Origin: Aralia elata
Taxonomy: Eukaryota > Streptophyta > Magnoliopsida > Apiales > Araliaceae
Direction: 5' to 3'
NCBI GenBank assembly: GCA_034770075.1
Contig: CM068379.1
Location: 12,307,922-12,371,921 of the forward strand
Length of the DNA stretch: 64,000 nucleotides
Position 1 is the stretch's first letter. Each line of letters starts with the position of its first letter. The translations under genes were made by a program, and so were the position numbers. Shown here piece by piece: positions 47,372 through 58,473 of the stretch. The notes under the pieces are model-generated. The model searched no databases, had not been told where the DNA came from, and was given only the letters and a program-made list of their open reading frames with translations.

Positions 47372-47417
47372 AAGGCTCTACTAATATTGATCTTTGTAGG
47401 TCGTAGGGAAATATCCT

Positions 47418-48207
47418 ATGGCACACTTAAGCTTTCAAGAAGGTCAGTCCACTAGCAGACCACCTCTATTGCTCGGAAGTGAGAATTTCAATTTCTGGAA
47501 GTTCAGAATGATGATCTACCTGAAACGAGACCCATGGGAATGGTGGGTCGTTGAAAATGGGCCAGTCATTCTAAGACACGATGATGCCCGACCCAAGACA
47601 CTATATAGAAATGGATGCAAACGAATCCTATATGGTATCTTATGATTCCAAGGCCATGAATACGCTGCTGAGTGGCATGGTTCAGTCAGAAATAGATAAG
47701 GTTTCTGCTTGCTCAACTGCTAAGGAAATATGGGACACAGTCATCATGAGTCACGAAGGTACTACTAAAGTAAAGGAGGTCAAGCTGAGCATGTTAATGC
47801 ATGAATATGAACTGTTCAAATTGGAGAAAAATGAATCAATCAAAGATGCCCAGGCAAGGTTCCTCGCAATAATGAATTCTCTAAGTATGCTTGGACGAAA
47901 GATTGATCAAAAGGAAATCAACCGAAAGATTCTTAGAGTCATGCCTAAGCGATTTTCTCCAAAAGTTACTACACTTCAAGACTCAACCTCAATCAGTACA
48001 ATGGAAACACTCACATTATTTGGAGAACTTGAAGAATTTGAAAACCAACTGAAATTATATGATGAAGAAGATGAGGCACCCAAGAAGAAGACATTGGCGT
48101 TGCAAGCTGAAAGTTGCATGGAAAGTGAGGACGAAGATTCGGATGAAGAAATAGCTTTAATGACCAAAAAATCAAGGGAGCTGATCCGAAAGAAGAATCA
48201 ATCAAAA
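47418..48207 (+). pseudogene. Copia gag, N-terminal part
   Basis: ATG at 47418 begins MAHLSFQEGQSTSRPPLLLG, then SENFNFWKFRMMIYL, the usual Copia gag start. A frameshift lies near 47580-47600, after which the frame reads VSACSTAKEIWDTVIMSHEG, VKLSMLMHEYELFKL and RKILRVMPKRFSPKVTTLQ (UBN2-type gag domain). The acidic stretch ESEDEDSDEEIALMTKKSRE precedes the break by E4 at 48208. Confidence 0.88.
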
Positions 48208-49464
48208 TGTGACGCCCCCAAAATAGGTCCACACAACCCATTTTGAGTCGCCAATAACATTCTACAAAAATACAAATACCAACTACGAATTTTCCCATTT
48301 ACAACTAATATTTGTCGTGCAAAATACGACCACACACATACTGTGACTTTTCATACAAATATCGTACCGTATGGTACCACAGTATCCAAACCCAAATTAT
48401 TACAATGCCGTAAAAAGACGACAACACATGTTTTAAGTCTCTAGTACAATCATTATTAAACTATGCCATAACTTGATAAGGACAACCACTAACTCAGACC
48501 ATCACTCAACTCCCCGGCTAGTCCCAGCTACATTTTCCTTTCCTGAGAAGAACAATGGAACAAAACTGAAAAGGGTGAGCTCAAATAGCCCAGTAAGAAA
48601 TATCATGACTAAGATAATGAAGAATAAAATTTATCTTTAGTCTTCAACAGAATTAAATCAGAGATTTAAAGATATTTTAATTGTTCAACAACAACAATTG
48701 CAGCGGAACAAACAATCCATTAGAAGAGTCAAGTAGATTATAATATCTACCATCTTCTATAAATTAAAGGATCACCACCAATATTTTATCCCTGTAACAC
48801 CAATCAACAATTCCTGTTTATGAACATCCAAATCAACAGTTTATATTCAACAGCCTCTCTTTGCACTACGTGCCAAAGATATTAATTTGTAACAGCACCG
48901 CCAGTTCATCTTTGCACTACCGGCCAAAGAGAACTTTCACCATACGCCTTTGTTTGTAACACAAAAAGTCATGATTATACCAATACACAATTTGGTCAAA
49001 ATCATGTCACGGCAGTTCATGTTTGCACTACGGGCCAAAGAGAACTAATACCACAATTTAAGTATGAGGATGAGGATGATGATAATGATACAGTGAGATT
49101 AAGGATAAGAAAAAGCTCTATAATTTAATCAGTATCAAAGATTGACCAAATTGCCAACACGATGACCAAAATGTGGAGTCAAATTCAAGAATGATATTCA
49201 AGAAATAAGTTCAGAATTCAACTATAACGTACAAAACGAAATAGAAAGATTCAAGTGAAAAGATATTAGATGAAGCACAAACTATTAAGGATATTCTACT
49301 AATTTTCAGGGATTTTCTCCATTTAAAAATAAGGTTTTGGAAACAAACAAGGATTTCTTATCATAAATGGAGAAATGTGAAAGAAAAAGATATCCCTTAA
49401 AGAGTACAAAAGAAATGATAAGCTATATGAATATAACAGAATATATGAAACTGCAAATGGATTT

Positions 49465-49740
49465 TCACCTGTCATGCGATAATTCGCGTAGACAGATTAT
49501 TTCCACAACAGATTAATAAGTAATGAATACGACGGGTTATTCACCAGGTATGCGTCAATCCGCACGAATAGGTTATACCCACAAATTTATAAGGAACAAA
49601 TGCAAAGGGATATTCACCAGGTACGACACTCCGTACATACAGGTTATTCCCACAGAGTAATAAGTAATGAATACAAAAGGGTATTCACCAGACATGCGTC
49701 ATACCGCACGGACAGGTTATCCTCACAAATTAATATAGAA
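49465..49740. repeat. Four tandem hairpin-bearing repeats in E4
   Basis: Units of about 70-75 bp start CACCAGGTATGCG or similar at about 49466, 49541, 49615 and 49687. Each has a short stem with a 6-nt loop: TGCG/CGCA in two, TACG/CGTA in the third and ATGCG/CGCGT in the first. Confidence 0.75.
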
Positions 49741-50050
49741 CGAATAACAACCTTTATGAGTATAATATCACTTACGAACATGAAAGCAAATGATATTATA
49801 TATGAGTATGAAAGAAATGATATTCCCTACCTTCGTTAACTGGATGTTACTTTCTATGAAGTTTACTAACTTCGGATAATACTAGTATTCTCACAAATAT
49901 TCACAATAGCCTAGCACACTAAGAGAACTTCAGAAATTTAGAGAGAGAGAGGAAGTATAAGCAATGAAGGTGTGAAAATTTCTTAAGCAAACTCTCCCTA
50001 TTTATAGGAAAATCAAGGTGAGGGCATTTTGGTCTTTTCCCCATATTCTT

Positions 50051-50160
50051 TTAATATCATCCATCCATTTTTTCTTCCATTAATATCATCCATCCATTTT
50101 TTCTTCCATTAATATCATCCATCCATTTTTCTTCCATTAATATCATCCATCCATTTATTC
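50051..50160. repeat. Four-copy 29-bp tandem repeat in E4
   Basis: The unit TTAATATCATCCATCCAT plus a T-rich tail starts at 50051, 50080, 50109 and 50137. The last unit changes at its end to TTATTC. Confidence 0.88.
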
Positions 50161-50944
50161 AAAAATTAATCCATTATCAAAAGATAATTCCATTATCAAA
50201 AGATAAAACCATTAAAAAATAACTCCATTATCACAATAAATCCATTTTTCTGTATTATTGTGTTAAATGTATTAATATCACAGATAGCATATACTCGCAA
50301 TAATGACAACCAGATTATTCCCAGGAAAGAGGGGGCCTTCCATAAAAATGGCGCGCAATTAAATAACCACTTTCCTTGACAGAATTTCTAGACATTGTCG
50401 ATAATGCTAAAATATCCTATCAAATGATATAAGTTACAGTGTCGTGACAAATAGTAAAATATATTATGCAGATGCTAATTAATAATTATTGAATCAAGAT
50501 ACTATGCAATTGCTACTTTATCAATTATTGAATCAATAATATAAAACACTGTGCAACATCGTGCTACTATGGAATACCGTGTGCTACTGTGGAATAACGC
50601 GTTTTACTGTTCTTTTTATCACCGGGTATTTTAACAGTTATCGGTTAAAGTTTTACCGCCAATTTCTATCACTTTCTATATCCGACAGTTAACCCGTTGT
50701 GGGGCCCACTATCATTGACAATATTGCCATTTCGGCGCCGTCGTACGGTACCAAATATAATATTCCCCGACAGAAAGAATATTTCCCGACAAAAGGAATA
50801 TTCCCCGACATACTATTTATCAGATAATTTGCATATAACACCCTTAACTATCATTTATAACAATTAAGCACTTCACTATTTAGAAAAGTAATCATAAAGA
50901 AAATAATAAATTTTTATTTCATAAATTCGGGGTCTTACACAAAA

Positions 50945-51916
50945 TTTCCAGCAAAATCCTTCAACAACAGGAAAGACTTCAAGCAAAGACCACAAGAAGA
51001 AAATTGTTTTGAATGTGGAAGGCCGGGTCACTTTAAGAGAAATTGTTTTCAATTGAAAAGAAAGAACAGAGCAAACAATCCAAAAGGAAAAGTACTAATG
51101 ACATGGAGCGATGATGAATCCAATCATGAAGATCAAGAAGAGGATACCGCTCAACTTTGCTTCACTGGATTAAACAACGAAGAAACATCCGAGGTAAGGT
51201 CCGAACTTGGTGAAATTACTGTTTCAGACTATCTTGTTTTAAAAAATAAAAATCTTCACATAAAAGAGAAAAATGCTCACTTGAAAAGTTGGATAAATGA
51301 TTTAATGAAAGAAGTAGAAACTCTAATTGAGGAGAAACAAGAGATAGTTAAAGATTGCACATCATATGAAGTATCTCAGTTAAATGCTAAAATTAGATAT
51401 TTAGATAATTATAATAAAATATTATACAATCGTGCAAACAAGTTAAATGAAGAAAACAAGAGTCTTATCAAGGAAAATGATAATCTAAAAGAAAGCTTAA
51501 AAATGAGGGATGCGTGTATTGATGCATTTAATGATGGGAAAATAGTAAACATGAATAATCACAATGAAGAAGAAATAAAGTCGCTAAAAAGAGATCTTGC
51601 AAAATTTGTTCAAGGTGAAGAAAATTTAAAAATAATGTTAGGAGCTCAAAGGTCAAGTCTTGATAAACAAGGAATTGGATACAATCCTATCAAGAATATA
51701 ACAAGCACTTCTAATAAAATTAGAATAATAAACAATAAACAAAGAAACATGCCTCTATATTGCTCACCTTTTGTTACCTGCAAAAACTGTGGTTCAAAAG
51801 GACACTTTGATAAAAATTGCAACAAAACAAAAATAACACAAGTTTGGGTAAAGAGAGGAGAATTGATAGGTACTAACAAATTCGGACCCAAACAGATTTG
51901 GGTACCAAAACGATGA
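50945..51916 (+). pseudogene. Copia gag, C-terminal part with two zinc knuckles
   Basis: The frame resumes after E4 with FNNRKDFKQRPQEENCF and the first knuckle CFECGRPGHFKRNC. A long charged region with coiled-coil character follows (about residues 70-240 of this piece, e.g. LKNKNLHIKEKNAHLKSW and NEENKSLIKENDNLKESLK). A second knuckle CKNCGSKGHFDKNC and the tail GTNKFGPKQIWVPK end the piece. The TGA at 51914-51916 ends the frame 19 bp into the protease frame. Confidence 0.9.
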
Positions 51917-53412
51917 GCTACTATGTTGTTTTGCAGGTATGCTTAAAAGCTAAAGTACCATCTCATAAATGGGTACTAGACAGTGGTTGTTCTAGACACA
52001 AGACAGGTGATAGAACTAAATTCACTTCACTTGATACAAGGAAAGGAGGTTCAGTTACTTTTGGAGATGATACCACATGCCAAATCATCGGTAAAGGTAA
52101 AGTTGGTAATGGTAAAGTATTTATTGATAATGTTCATCATGTTGAGGGCTTAAAATACAATCTAATTAGTGTAAGTCAGCTTATGGATAGTTCTCATAAA
52201 GTATTATTTGATAAAGATAAATGTGCAATTATTTATGCTTCACATAATGTGCCTCTAATAGCCAATAGGGAAGGAAACATCTGTACAATAAATTTTGAAA
52301 ATCAAAACCAAGATATCTGTTTAGCTGCAGTTCAAGATCAAACTATATTATGGCATAGAAGATTAGGGCATGTGCATATGGAACTGATCAACAAGTTAGT
52401 TACAAAGAACCTTGTTAAAGGCCTACCAAAGTTGAAATATGAAAAGACAGGTATATGCAATGCATGTCAATTAGGTAAACAAGCAATAAATTCTTTTATA
52501 AACAAAAACCAGGTATCAACTTCTTTACCTCTTCAATTATTGCATCTTGATTTATTTGGTCCTGAGAGATATGCTAGCCTAGGAAATAATCATTATGCAT
52601 TTGTTATTGTTGATGATTTTTCAAGATATACATGGGTTTTATTTTTGAAAACTAAAGATCAAGCCTTTGCAGAATTTGAAAAGCTCATAAAGAATGTTGA
52701 AACAAAACACAATCTCAAACTAATTAGTATAAGGAGTGACCATGGTGGTGAATTCAGAAAGGACTTTATACCGTTTTGTAATGAGAAAGGTGTTACACAT
52801 GAGTTCTCTGCTCCAAGAACACCACAACAAAATGGGGTAGTAGAACGTAAAAATCGTACTCTTCAAGAAACTGCACAGACATTACTTCAAGAAAGTAAAC
52901 TCCCTAAAAGATTTTGGGCGGGAGCTGTAAGTACTGCATGTTACATCTTAAATAGAGTATTGATTAGACCCATTCTATTGAAAACCCCATATGAGTTATT
53001 AAATAAAAGAATTCCTAATATCAATTATTTCAAAGTATTCGATGCTAAATATTTTGTTTTAAATACAAATGGCAATCTTGGTAAATTTGATGCTAAATCA
53101 TCTGAAGCTATATTTCTTGGTTATTCAGTACATAGTAAAGCATATAGAATCTATAATATTGATAAATCAAAAGTGGAAGAATCTGTGCATGTTATATTTG
53201 ATGAATTTAACCATGATCTGTCAAAAGAAGAGGATTCTGCAGGAGAAGAAAATGTGAATCAGGAAATTCAAACAGCTCAATTCAGACAGCCTAAGTCGTC
53301 TGAATCAAATGAAAAATCTAGCGTCTCAGGAAAACATTCAAGAGATATCAGACAGGCTGAGCTGTCTAATTCAGTAGAAAACTCTGACATGCAGACACCT
53401 AAACCCAGATAG
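51898..53412 (+). pseudogene. Copia protease and integrase, with terminal nonsense codon
   Basis: Protease: WVLDSGCSRHKTGD, with DSG intact but Lys where Met is usual. Integrase: HHCC finger (WHRRLGHVHMELINKLV and CNACQLGK), core Asp in LLHLDLFGP, Asp in SIRSDHGGEF, Glu in NGVVERKNRTLQE, then FWAGAVSTACYILNR. The frame ends at TAG 53410-53412. The same frame continues for 28 codons to 53497 and on to RT, so one nonsense change separates integrase from RT. It overlaps gag in another frame. Confidence 0.92.
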
Positions 53413-53496
53413 CCTCAACCGTCTGAATTAGAAGAAAAATCAGATGATAAGTCAGATGCAGAACTTAATATACTGGAACCCGAACTTGAAGAGCAA

Positions 53497-55167
53497 ATGA
53501 CCTCGATCAGACTTCCTAAATCATCTAGAACCGTGAGAAATCATCCTCCAGATTTGATCATAGGTGATCCCAACACATGGATGAATACAAGAAGGAAAAC
53601 AAAGAATTACTGTGCATTCTCAGCATTTCTTTCTCAAATAGAACTTAAGAATGCTAAGGAAGCAATTGAAGATGAAAATTGGTCTATTGCCATGCAAAAA
53701 GAATTAAATCAATTCGAAAGGTGTCAGGTATGGGATCTTGTTAAACCTCCTAGAAATGTATCTATCGTTGGTACAAAATGGATTTTTAAAAATAAACTTG
53801 ATGAAAATGGGATAATCACAAGAAATAAAGCTAGATTGGTGGCTCAAGGCTATAATCAACAGGAAGGTATAGATTATGAAGAAACTTTTTCTCCTGTTGC
53901 TAGATTAGAAGCAATAAGAATATTATTAGCCTATGCATGCTATAAACAGTTTAAATTATATCAAATGGATGTGAAAAGTGCCTTTTTAAATGGTTATTTA
54001 AATGAAGAGGTTTATGTTAAGCAACCACCCGGATTTGAACATGAAAAATATCCTCATTATGTGTTCAAATTGAAAAAGGCCTTGTATGGACTAAAACAAG
54101 CTCCAAGAGCTTGGTATGAGAGCCTAAGTAAATTTTTGTTAGATAATAGTTTTAATCGCGGAAAAATTGACTCTACTCTGTTTATAAAATCCAAAAATAA
54201 GGATTCTTTAATTGTTCAAATTTATGTTGATGATATAATTTTTGGAGCTACTAATAATTCTCTGTGTGAGTGGTTTTCAAAATGTATGCATAATGAATTT
54301 GATATGAGCCTTATGGGTGAGTTAAACTACTTCTTGTGGCTTCAAATCAAACAAACAAATGAAGGTATTTACATTCAGCAATCAAAATATGTAAGGGATC
54401 TGTTAAAGAGATTTGGTTTTGAAAATACCAAACCAAAGGCAACCCCAATGAGCACCTCTGTCAAGTTAACTACTAATGCTACAGGTAAAGATGTTGAGGT
54501 AACAATGTATCGAGGTATGATTGGTTGTTTATTGTATTTAATATCATCAAGACCTGATATTATGTATAGTGTATGCTTATGTGCTAGATTTCAAGCTCAA
54601 CCAAAAGAATCTCATCTTAAAGCTGTTAAACAAATTTTTAAATATTTATCTGGCACTATGAATCTTGGCTTATTTTATCCTGTATCTCCAAGCTTTGAAC
54701 TCATTGGATACCTAGATGCAGATTATGCAGGGTGCCAAGTTGATAGAAAAATCACAAGCAGTGCTTGTGAATTTTTAGGTCAAAGCCTTGTGGCTTGGCA
54801 CAACAAGAAACAAACATCCGTTGCCTTGTCCACTACAGAAGGTGAATATTTGGCTGCAGGTAGTTGTTGTTCACAAATTTTGTGGATGATTCAAACCTTA
54901 CATGATTTTAATGTGATTTGTGAAAATGTGCCTATTTTATGTGACAATACTAGTGCAATTGATATATCTAAAAATCCTGTGCTTCATTCTCGTACTAAAC
55001 ATATTGAAGTGAGACATCATTTTTTAAGGGATAATGTTGCTAAAGGATTAATAAAATTAGTATTTGTCCCTACTGAACATCAATTGGCTGACATTTTTAC
55101 AAAACCTTTAAGTGAAGAGCGTTTTTGCACCTTAAGAAGAGAACTGGGTATGTCTATTTGTTCATAA
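53497..55167 (+). CDS. Copia reverse transcriptase and RNase H
   Basis: The 556-codon frame is open. RT: FERCQVWDLVKPPRNVSIVG, NKARLVAQGYNQQEGIDYEE, MDVKSAFLNGYLNEEVYV, LYGLKQAPRAWYESLSKF, catalytic IYVDDIIFGATNNS and YFLWLQIKQ (the usual FLGLQI has a Trp here). RNase H: GYLDADYAGCQVDRK, ALSTTEGEYLAA, LCDNTSAIDISKNP and HIEVRHHFLRDNV, then LADIFTKPLSEERF. It belongs to the polyprotein that begins at 51898 but is cut off by the TAG at 53410. Confidence 0.93.
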   Translation: MTSIRLPKSSRTVRNHPPDLIIGDPNTWMNTRRKTKNYCAFSAFLSQIELKNAKEAIEDENWSIAMQKELNQFERCQVWDLVKPPRNVSIVGTKWIFKNKLDENGIITRNKARLVAQGYNQQEGIDYEETFSPVARLEAIRILLAYACYKQFKLYQMDVKSAFLNGYLNEEVYVKQPPGFEHEKYPHYVFKLKKALYGLKQAPRAWYESLSKFLLDNSFNRGKIDSTLFIKSKNKDSLIVQIYVDDIIFGATNNSLCEWFSKCMHNEFDMSLMGELNYFLWLQIKQTNEGIYIQQSKYVRDLLKRFGFENTKPKATPMSTSVKLTTNATGKDVEVTMYRGMIGCLLYLISSRPDIMYSVCLCARFQAQPKESHLKAVKQIFKYLSGTMNLGLFYPVSPSFELIGYLDADYAGCQVDRKITSSACEFLGQSLVAWHNKKQTSVALSTTEGEYLAAGSCCSQILWMIQTLHDFNVICENVPILCDNTSAIDISKNPVLHSRTKHIEVRHHFLRDNVAKGLIKLVFVPTEHQLADIFTKPLSEERFCTLRRELGMSICS

Positions 55168-55238
55168 AAAAAATTATATATATATATATAATTATTTAAT
55201 ATTTACCTAGCCTATCTAATGCTACTAATATTTATCTT

Positions 55239-56285
55239 ATGCAAGCTATTTTATTTGGGCAAAAGGGCATTTTTGATTTTTGCTTCACTTTATTTTCGCG
55301 GGAATTAACACTTAAAGGGTTTTCCTTCCACGATCTAAAACCCTTCCTCTCCCCTCCTTTTCTCTCTCTCTTTGTTTCTCTTCACAGACAACCAAATCCA
55401 ACCCCGTTTCCCCTCTTCCTCCTCAATCTTTCTCCAAGTAACACTAGGGTTTCAACTCAATGGCAAAAACTCGAGGTGGCCACACCATCAACACCGGTTG
55501 GCAACCATTTTCGGCGTCGACAGGAAGCGCCGGTAGTACAGGCATCGCCGGCTCCAAAACAAGCGACAGTGGGACCTCGCGAAACCCGTCGGCACAATAA
55601 GAACTTCCAGCAGCCTGCCACCGATCTGGGTTCCTCCCCTAAAACAATGAAGCGTCATGAGAAGCCGTCAAAGGGTAAAACCCCTGTCACAGTGAGTCTC
55701 CCTGATTCCCCTCCACCAATTTCTAAATCTATTTCGTTTCGATCTCCCAAATTTGCTTCCCGTTTTCAAAATACTATGATGAATAAATCTATTGTGTGTG
55801 GGAAGTCTGTAGTTCCTGTGTTATTCGACAATATTGGGTTTACTGGATTGTTTGACCATCTTGAGTTATCTGTGATGTTGTTTCCCCCTAAATCTGCATA
55901 CCCCATGTTAATCAAACAATTTTATGGAAACATGTCTGTATGGGGAGATAAAATTCATTCTTTTGTTCAAGATACACCAATTTTTATGGATTCTGCTTTG
56001 TTGGGACAGATTTTAAACATTCCCTGTTCTGGTCTCTCCCCGTTTACTCTTAATGGTCCATTGGAATTTGAAAACTTATCTGTTCTTGACCAACTTCGTA
56101 TTGTCAAAGATTGCCCCACAGCTGAATTTGTTTCCCTGCCTACTGTTATTGAGAAATTTCCTATAAACAGTGTGTTGCATAAGATCATTCGTTCTAACTT
56201 GGTCCCTAGAACTGGTGGCAGGTCAAACATGACTTACCAAGATTTAATTGGCGCGCTTTTGGGTGGGATATACTATTTCAGATAA
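55239..56285 (+). pseudogene. Post-pol ORF (env-position) of the SIRE-like Copia
   Basis: After pol and a spacer with a pyrimidine-rich leader ending TCTTCACAG, an ATG at 55460 starts MAKTRGGHTINTGWQPF but stops within 50 codons. The neighbouring frame continues from about 55480 to the stop at 56283-56285. It carries FDNIGFTGLFDHLELSVML, MLIKQFYGNMSVWGDKIHSF and LLGQILNIPCSG, which resemble the plant transposon protein domain seen in the third ORF of SIRE-like elements. One frameshift therefore breaks the gene. No membrane segment or signal peptide is evident. Function is unknown in the family. Confidence 0.7.
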
Positions 56286-56535
56286 TATTTTTTTGGTCTA
56301 GTTGATGGGTTTATGGATTGTTAACTGTTGATGAATACTTTAATTTGGCTGATTGATACTTTAATGTGGTTTTGTCACTGCTATTTTGAAAATTGTCCCG
56401 AATGGAGATTCACATGTTTTGCATATTCATCCTCATAAATGTTTATTTTGTCTAAATAATATGCATACATTTAGGGGGAGCCATATAGTTAGGGGGAGTA
56501 TATTGATTAAAAGTTCACTCATTTTGTCATCATCA

Positions 56536-56548
56536 AAAAGGGGGAGAA
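56536..56548 (+). other. Copia polypurine tract
   Basis: AAAAGGGGGAGAA directly before the 3' LTR start TGTTAGTG. A further AGGGGGAG copy occurs at about 56492. Confidence 0.85.
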
Positions 56549-57744
56549 TGTTAGTGTTTGGATATTTGATGTTTTGAATGATAACAAAATGAGTATGAAA
56601 TATTATATTATTGTTCTTTAATATGTCTTATTCTAGTCTTATGCCTGCATGTTTATAAGTGTTGCATTGATGCATGCGAATATAATATGTGCACGCCTAT
56701 ACTTGCTACATGGATTTTGAATATTATATAATAAAGTGCATGGATGGATATATATTAGCATTCTTATCCCAACCGAATGAGTTTATCAAGGAATAAAGTT
56801 TATGCTAATGGATTCGGTTGTTCAGAGTATTTCATGGATGTTGGTTTACACTAGTTTATTTGAAATTTGAATTAAACCCATTTATTAAGGAATTTGCTAA
56901 CAACCACTACTGATATGTTTCCTTAGTAATAAGATTCTCTCATATTTGATTTCTGGAATTTTGGAGAATAATTTCTCTCTCATATATCTGCTGATCCCTG
57001 CCATATTAATTGAGGATTTCATGGGATCTGTCTCTTCTTAGCCGTTGGAAGTTATGCTATAAAATCATCCTACCTCTTGACTATTGGGGTCAACTTAGCA
57101 GAGCTCTAATCAGTCTTATATAGTTCATTATATTAGCTTTCTAAGTTTCCAGCAACCTAACTGTATTGCTCTCATATTTACTGCTGGAAAAGTATTATGT
57201 TGTAATCAAAATCATTGTTCCAAGTGTAAACCGTGTGTGGCTTGTTCTATCTAGTTGTAGATAGGGTGTGTTCTTGGATAGCTTTCAAGGTTGTAGTGGG
57301 GCAAGAGTCTCAGTGGTGAGAAGGATTGCAGTAGTGCATAGGGACAGGAGTGTCCATCTCAAAGGAAAGCTATAAAGAACAGAGAAGTTATCTTGTATTG
57401 AATTGAATTAAAGTTTAATAAAAAGAGTCTCCAATACCAATTGGTATTGGACGTGGAGTAGGCCACTAGATTAGAGTATAGGGGCCGAACCACGTAAAAA
57501 TCTTGGTGTGATCTCTTGTTTTATTCTGTTCTGAATTACTTTTATTTTTCTGGAAAAAGTATTTTGTTGTTCTTGAATATACACTAATTTAGACACCAAT
57601 TCAGAAAGGGTATAACTGTCTGTTCATATCATCCTGAAGAACATATTCTGCAGAAAGTTATTTTTAAAATTTGTCACTGTTGCTCATTAATTATCAATTA
57701 CACTTATTCACCCCCCTCTAGGTGTGCTTATCTATTGAATTACA
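56549..57744 (+). repeat. 3' LTR of the SIRE-like Copia
   Basis: 1196 bp, same ends as the 5' LTR. TATAAAA at 57057-57063. It contains about 100 bp (about 57465-57590) absent from the 5' LTR, so the two have diverged by an indel as well as substitutions. Confidence 0.92.
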
Positions 57745-57749
57745 ACTGA

Positions 57750-58090
57750 TTCATTTTCATGCACTAATCCAGATTCTATTTTATTAGATGGTGCAAATCA
57801 ACATTCACTACTTTTATGACCAGGCTTATGACAATGAAAATATTCAATATAGCCTTTTCTCCCACTTTTATTAATACCACGACCTCTTTCTCTTTAATAA
57901 TTATTTGAATACTCATTTGACTCGAGTAACAAAGAACACAAAATTAGACTAGTCAAGCTGCTTTTATCTATAACACTTTTCAGCGTGAATATCGATTCTT
58001 CCTGAGGCTTGGATACCCAGTTATTTCATTCAATGGACATTGAAGCAGTTATTTTTATTTCCATTTTTTCTCCATTTTTTTGACTTTTTT
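57750..58090 (-). pseudogene. Old Copia gag remnant, continuation of copy 2
   Basis: Continues the fragment of 45312-46257 beyond the inserted SIRE-like element and matches 5184-5560. It includes a decayed zinc-knuckle segment. No open frame of note. Confidence 0.65.
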
Positions 58091-58473
58091 TCTTGTTTTA
58101 TTTCTTCCTTGAAATTGCTCGAATCATAGTTTTATATCCCGCAACTAAGAGTTATTGCAAACGTGAAGTGCAAAAATGCATAGAAATTTCTTTTTTACTC
58201 AAGATGATATTTCGAACTAAGATTTCGTATTTTATCAAGAGTTCAAGTATCTTAATGTTTCAATCCTACCTAAAGTTTTTGCTCCACGGACACTTATTAG
58301 AATAAATTCAATCTATATAAAGTCAGACACAATTAGTAATATTTTCAATTTTTTAAACAAAAAGAATTAGTTTCCTAAAAAGAAGAAAAAATAAATACAA
58401 AAAAAAAATCTAATAGTAAAAATGCAATACATAAATAAAAATTGAATAATAAAAATGCAAAACTCCCCCATAC

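Larger units (their letters stand above)
48208..50939 (-). mobile_element. Solo LTR E4 inside gag of the SIRE-like Copia
   Basis: 2732 bp; reading the minus strand it starts TGTAAGACCCCGAATTTATG and ends TTGGGGGCGTCACA, matching the ends of E1 and E2. Flanked by CAAAA (48203-48207 and 50940-50944). It holds a hairpin TGGGCTATTTGAGCTCA (48576-48592, minus), a pyrimidine tract with TTCTTCTCAG and an open frame ending at TGA 48502-48504. Tandem hairpin repeats lie at 49465-49740 and a 29-bp repeat at 50051-50160. Confidence 0.88.
46262..57744 (+). mobile_element. SIRE-like Copia retrotransposon, full length, with nested E4
   Basis: LTRs at 46262-47357 and 56549-57744, primer site at 47360, polypurine tract at 56536-56548. 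Target duplication ACTGA at 46257-46261 and 57745-57749; the uninterrupted site is present in copy 1 near 5183. Order: gag, protease, integrase, RT, RNase H, then an extra ORF after pol. The long gag with two zinc knuckles and the post-pol ORF fit the SIRE/Maximus lineage. Coding is broken by the E4 insertion, a frame change at the gag/protease overlap, one TAG and a frameshift. Confidence 0.92.
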
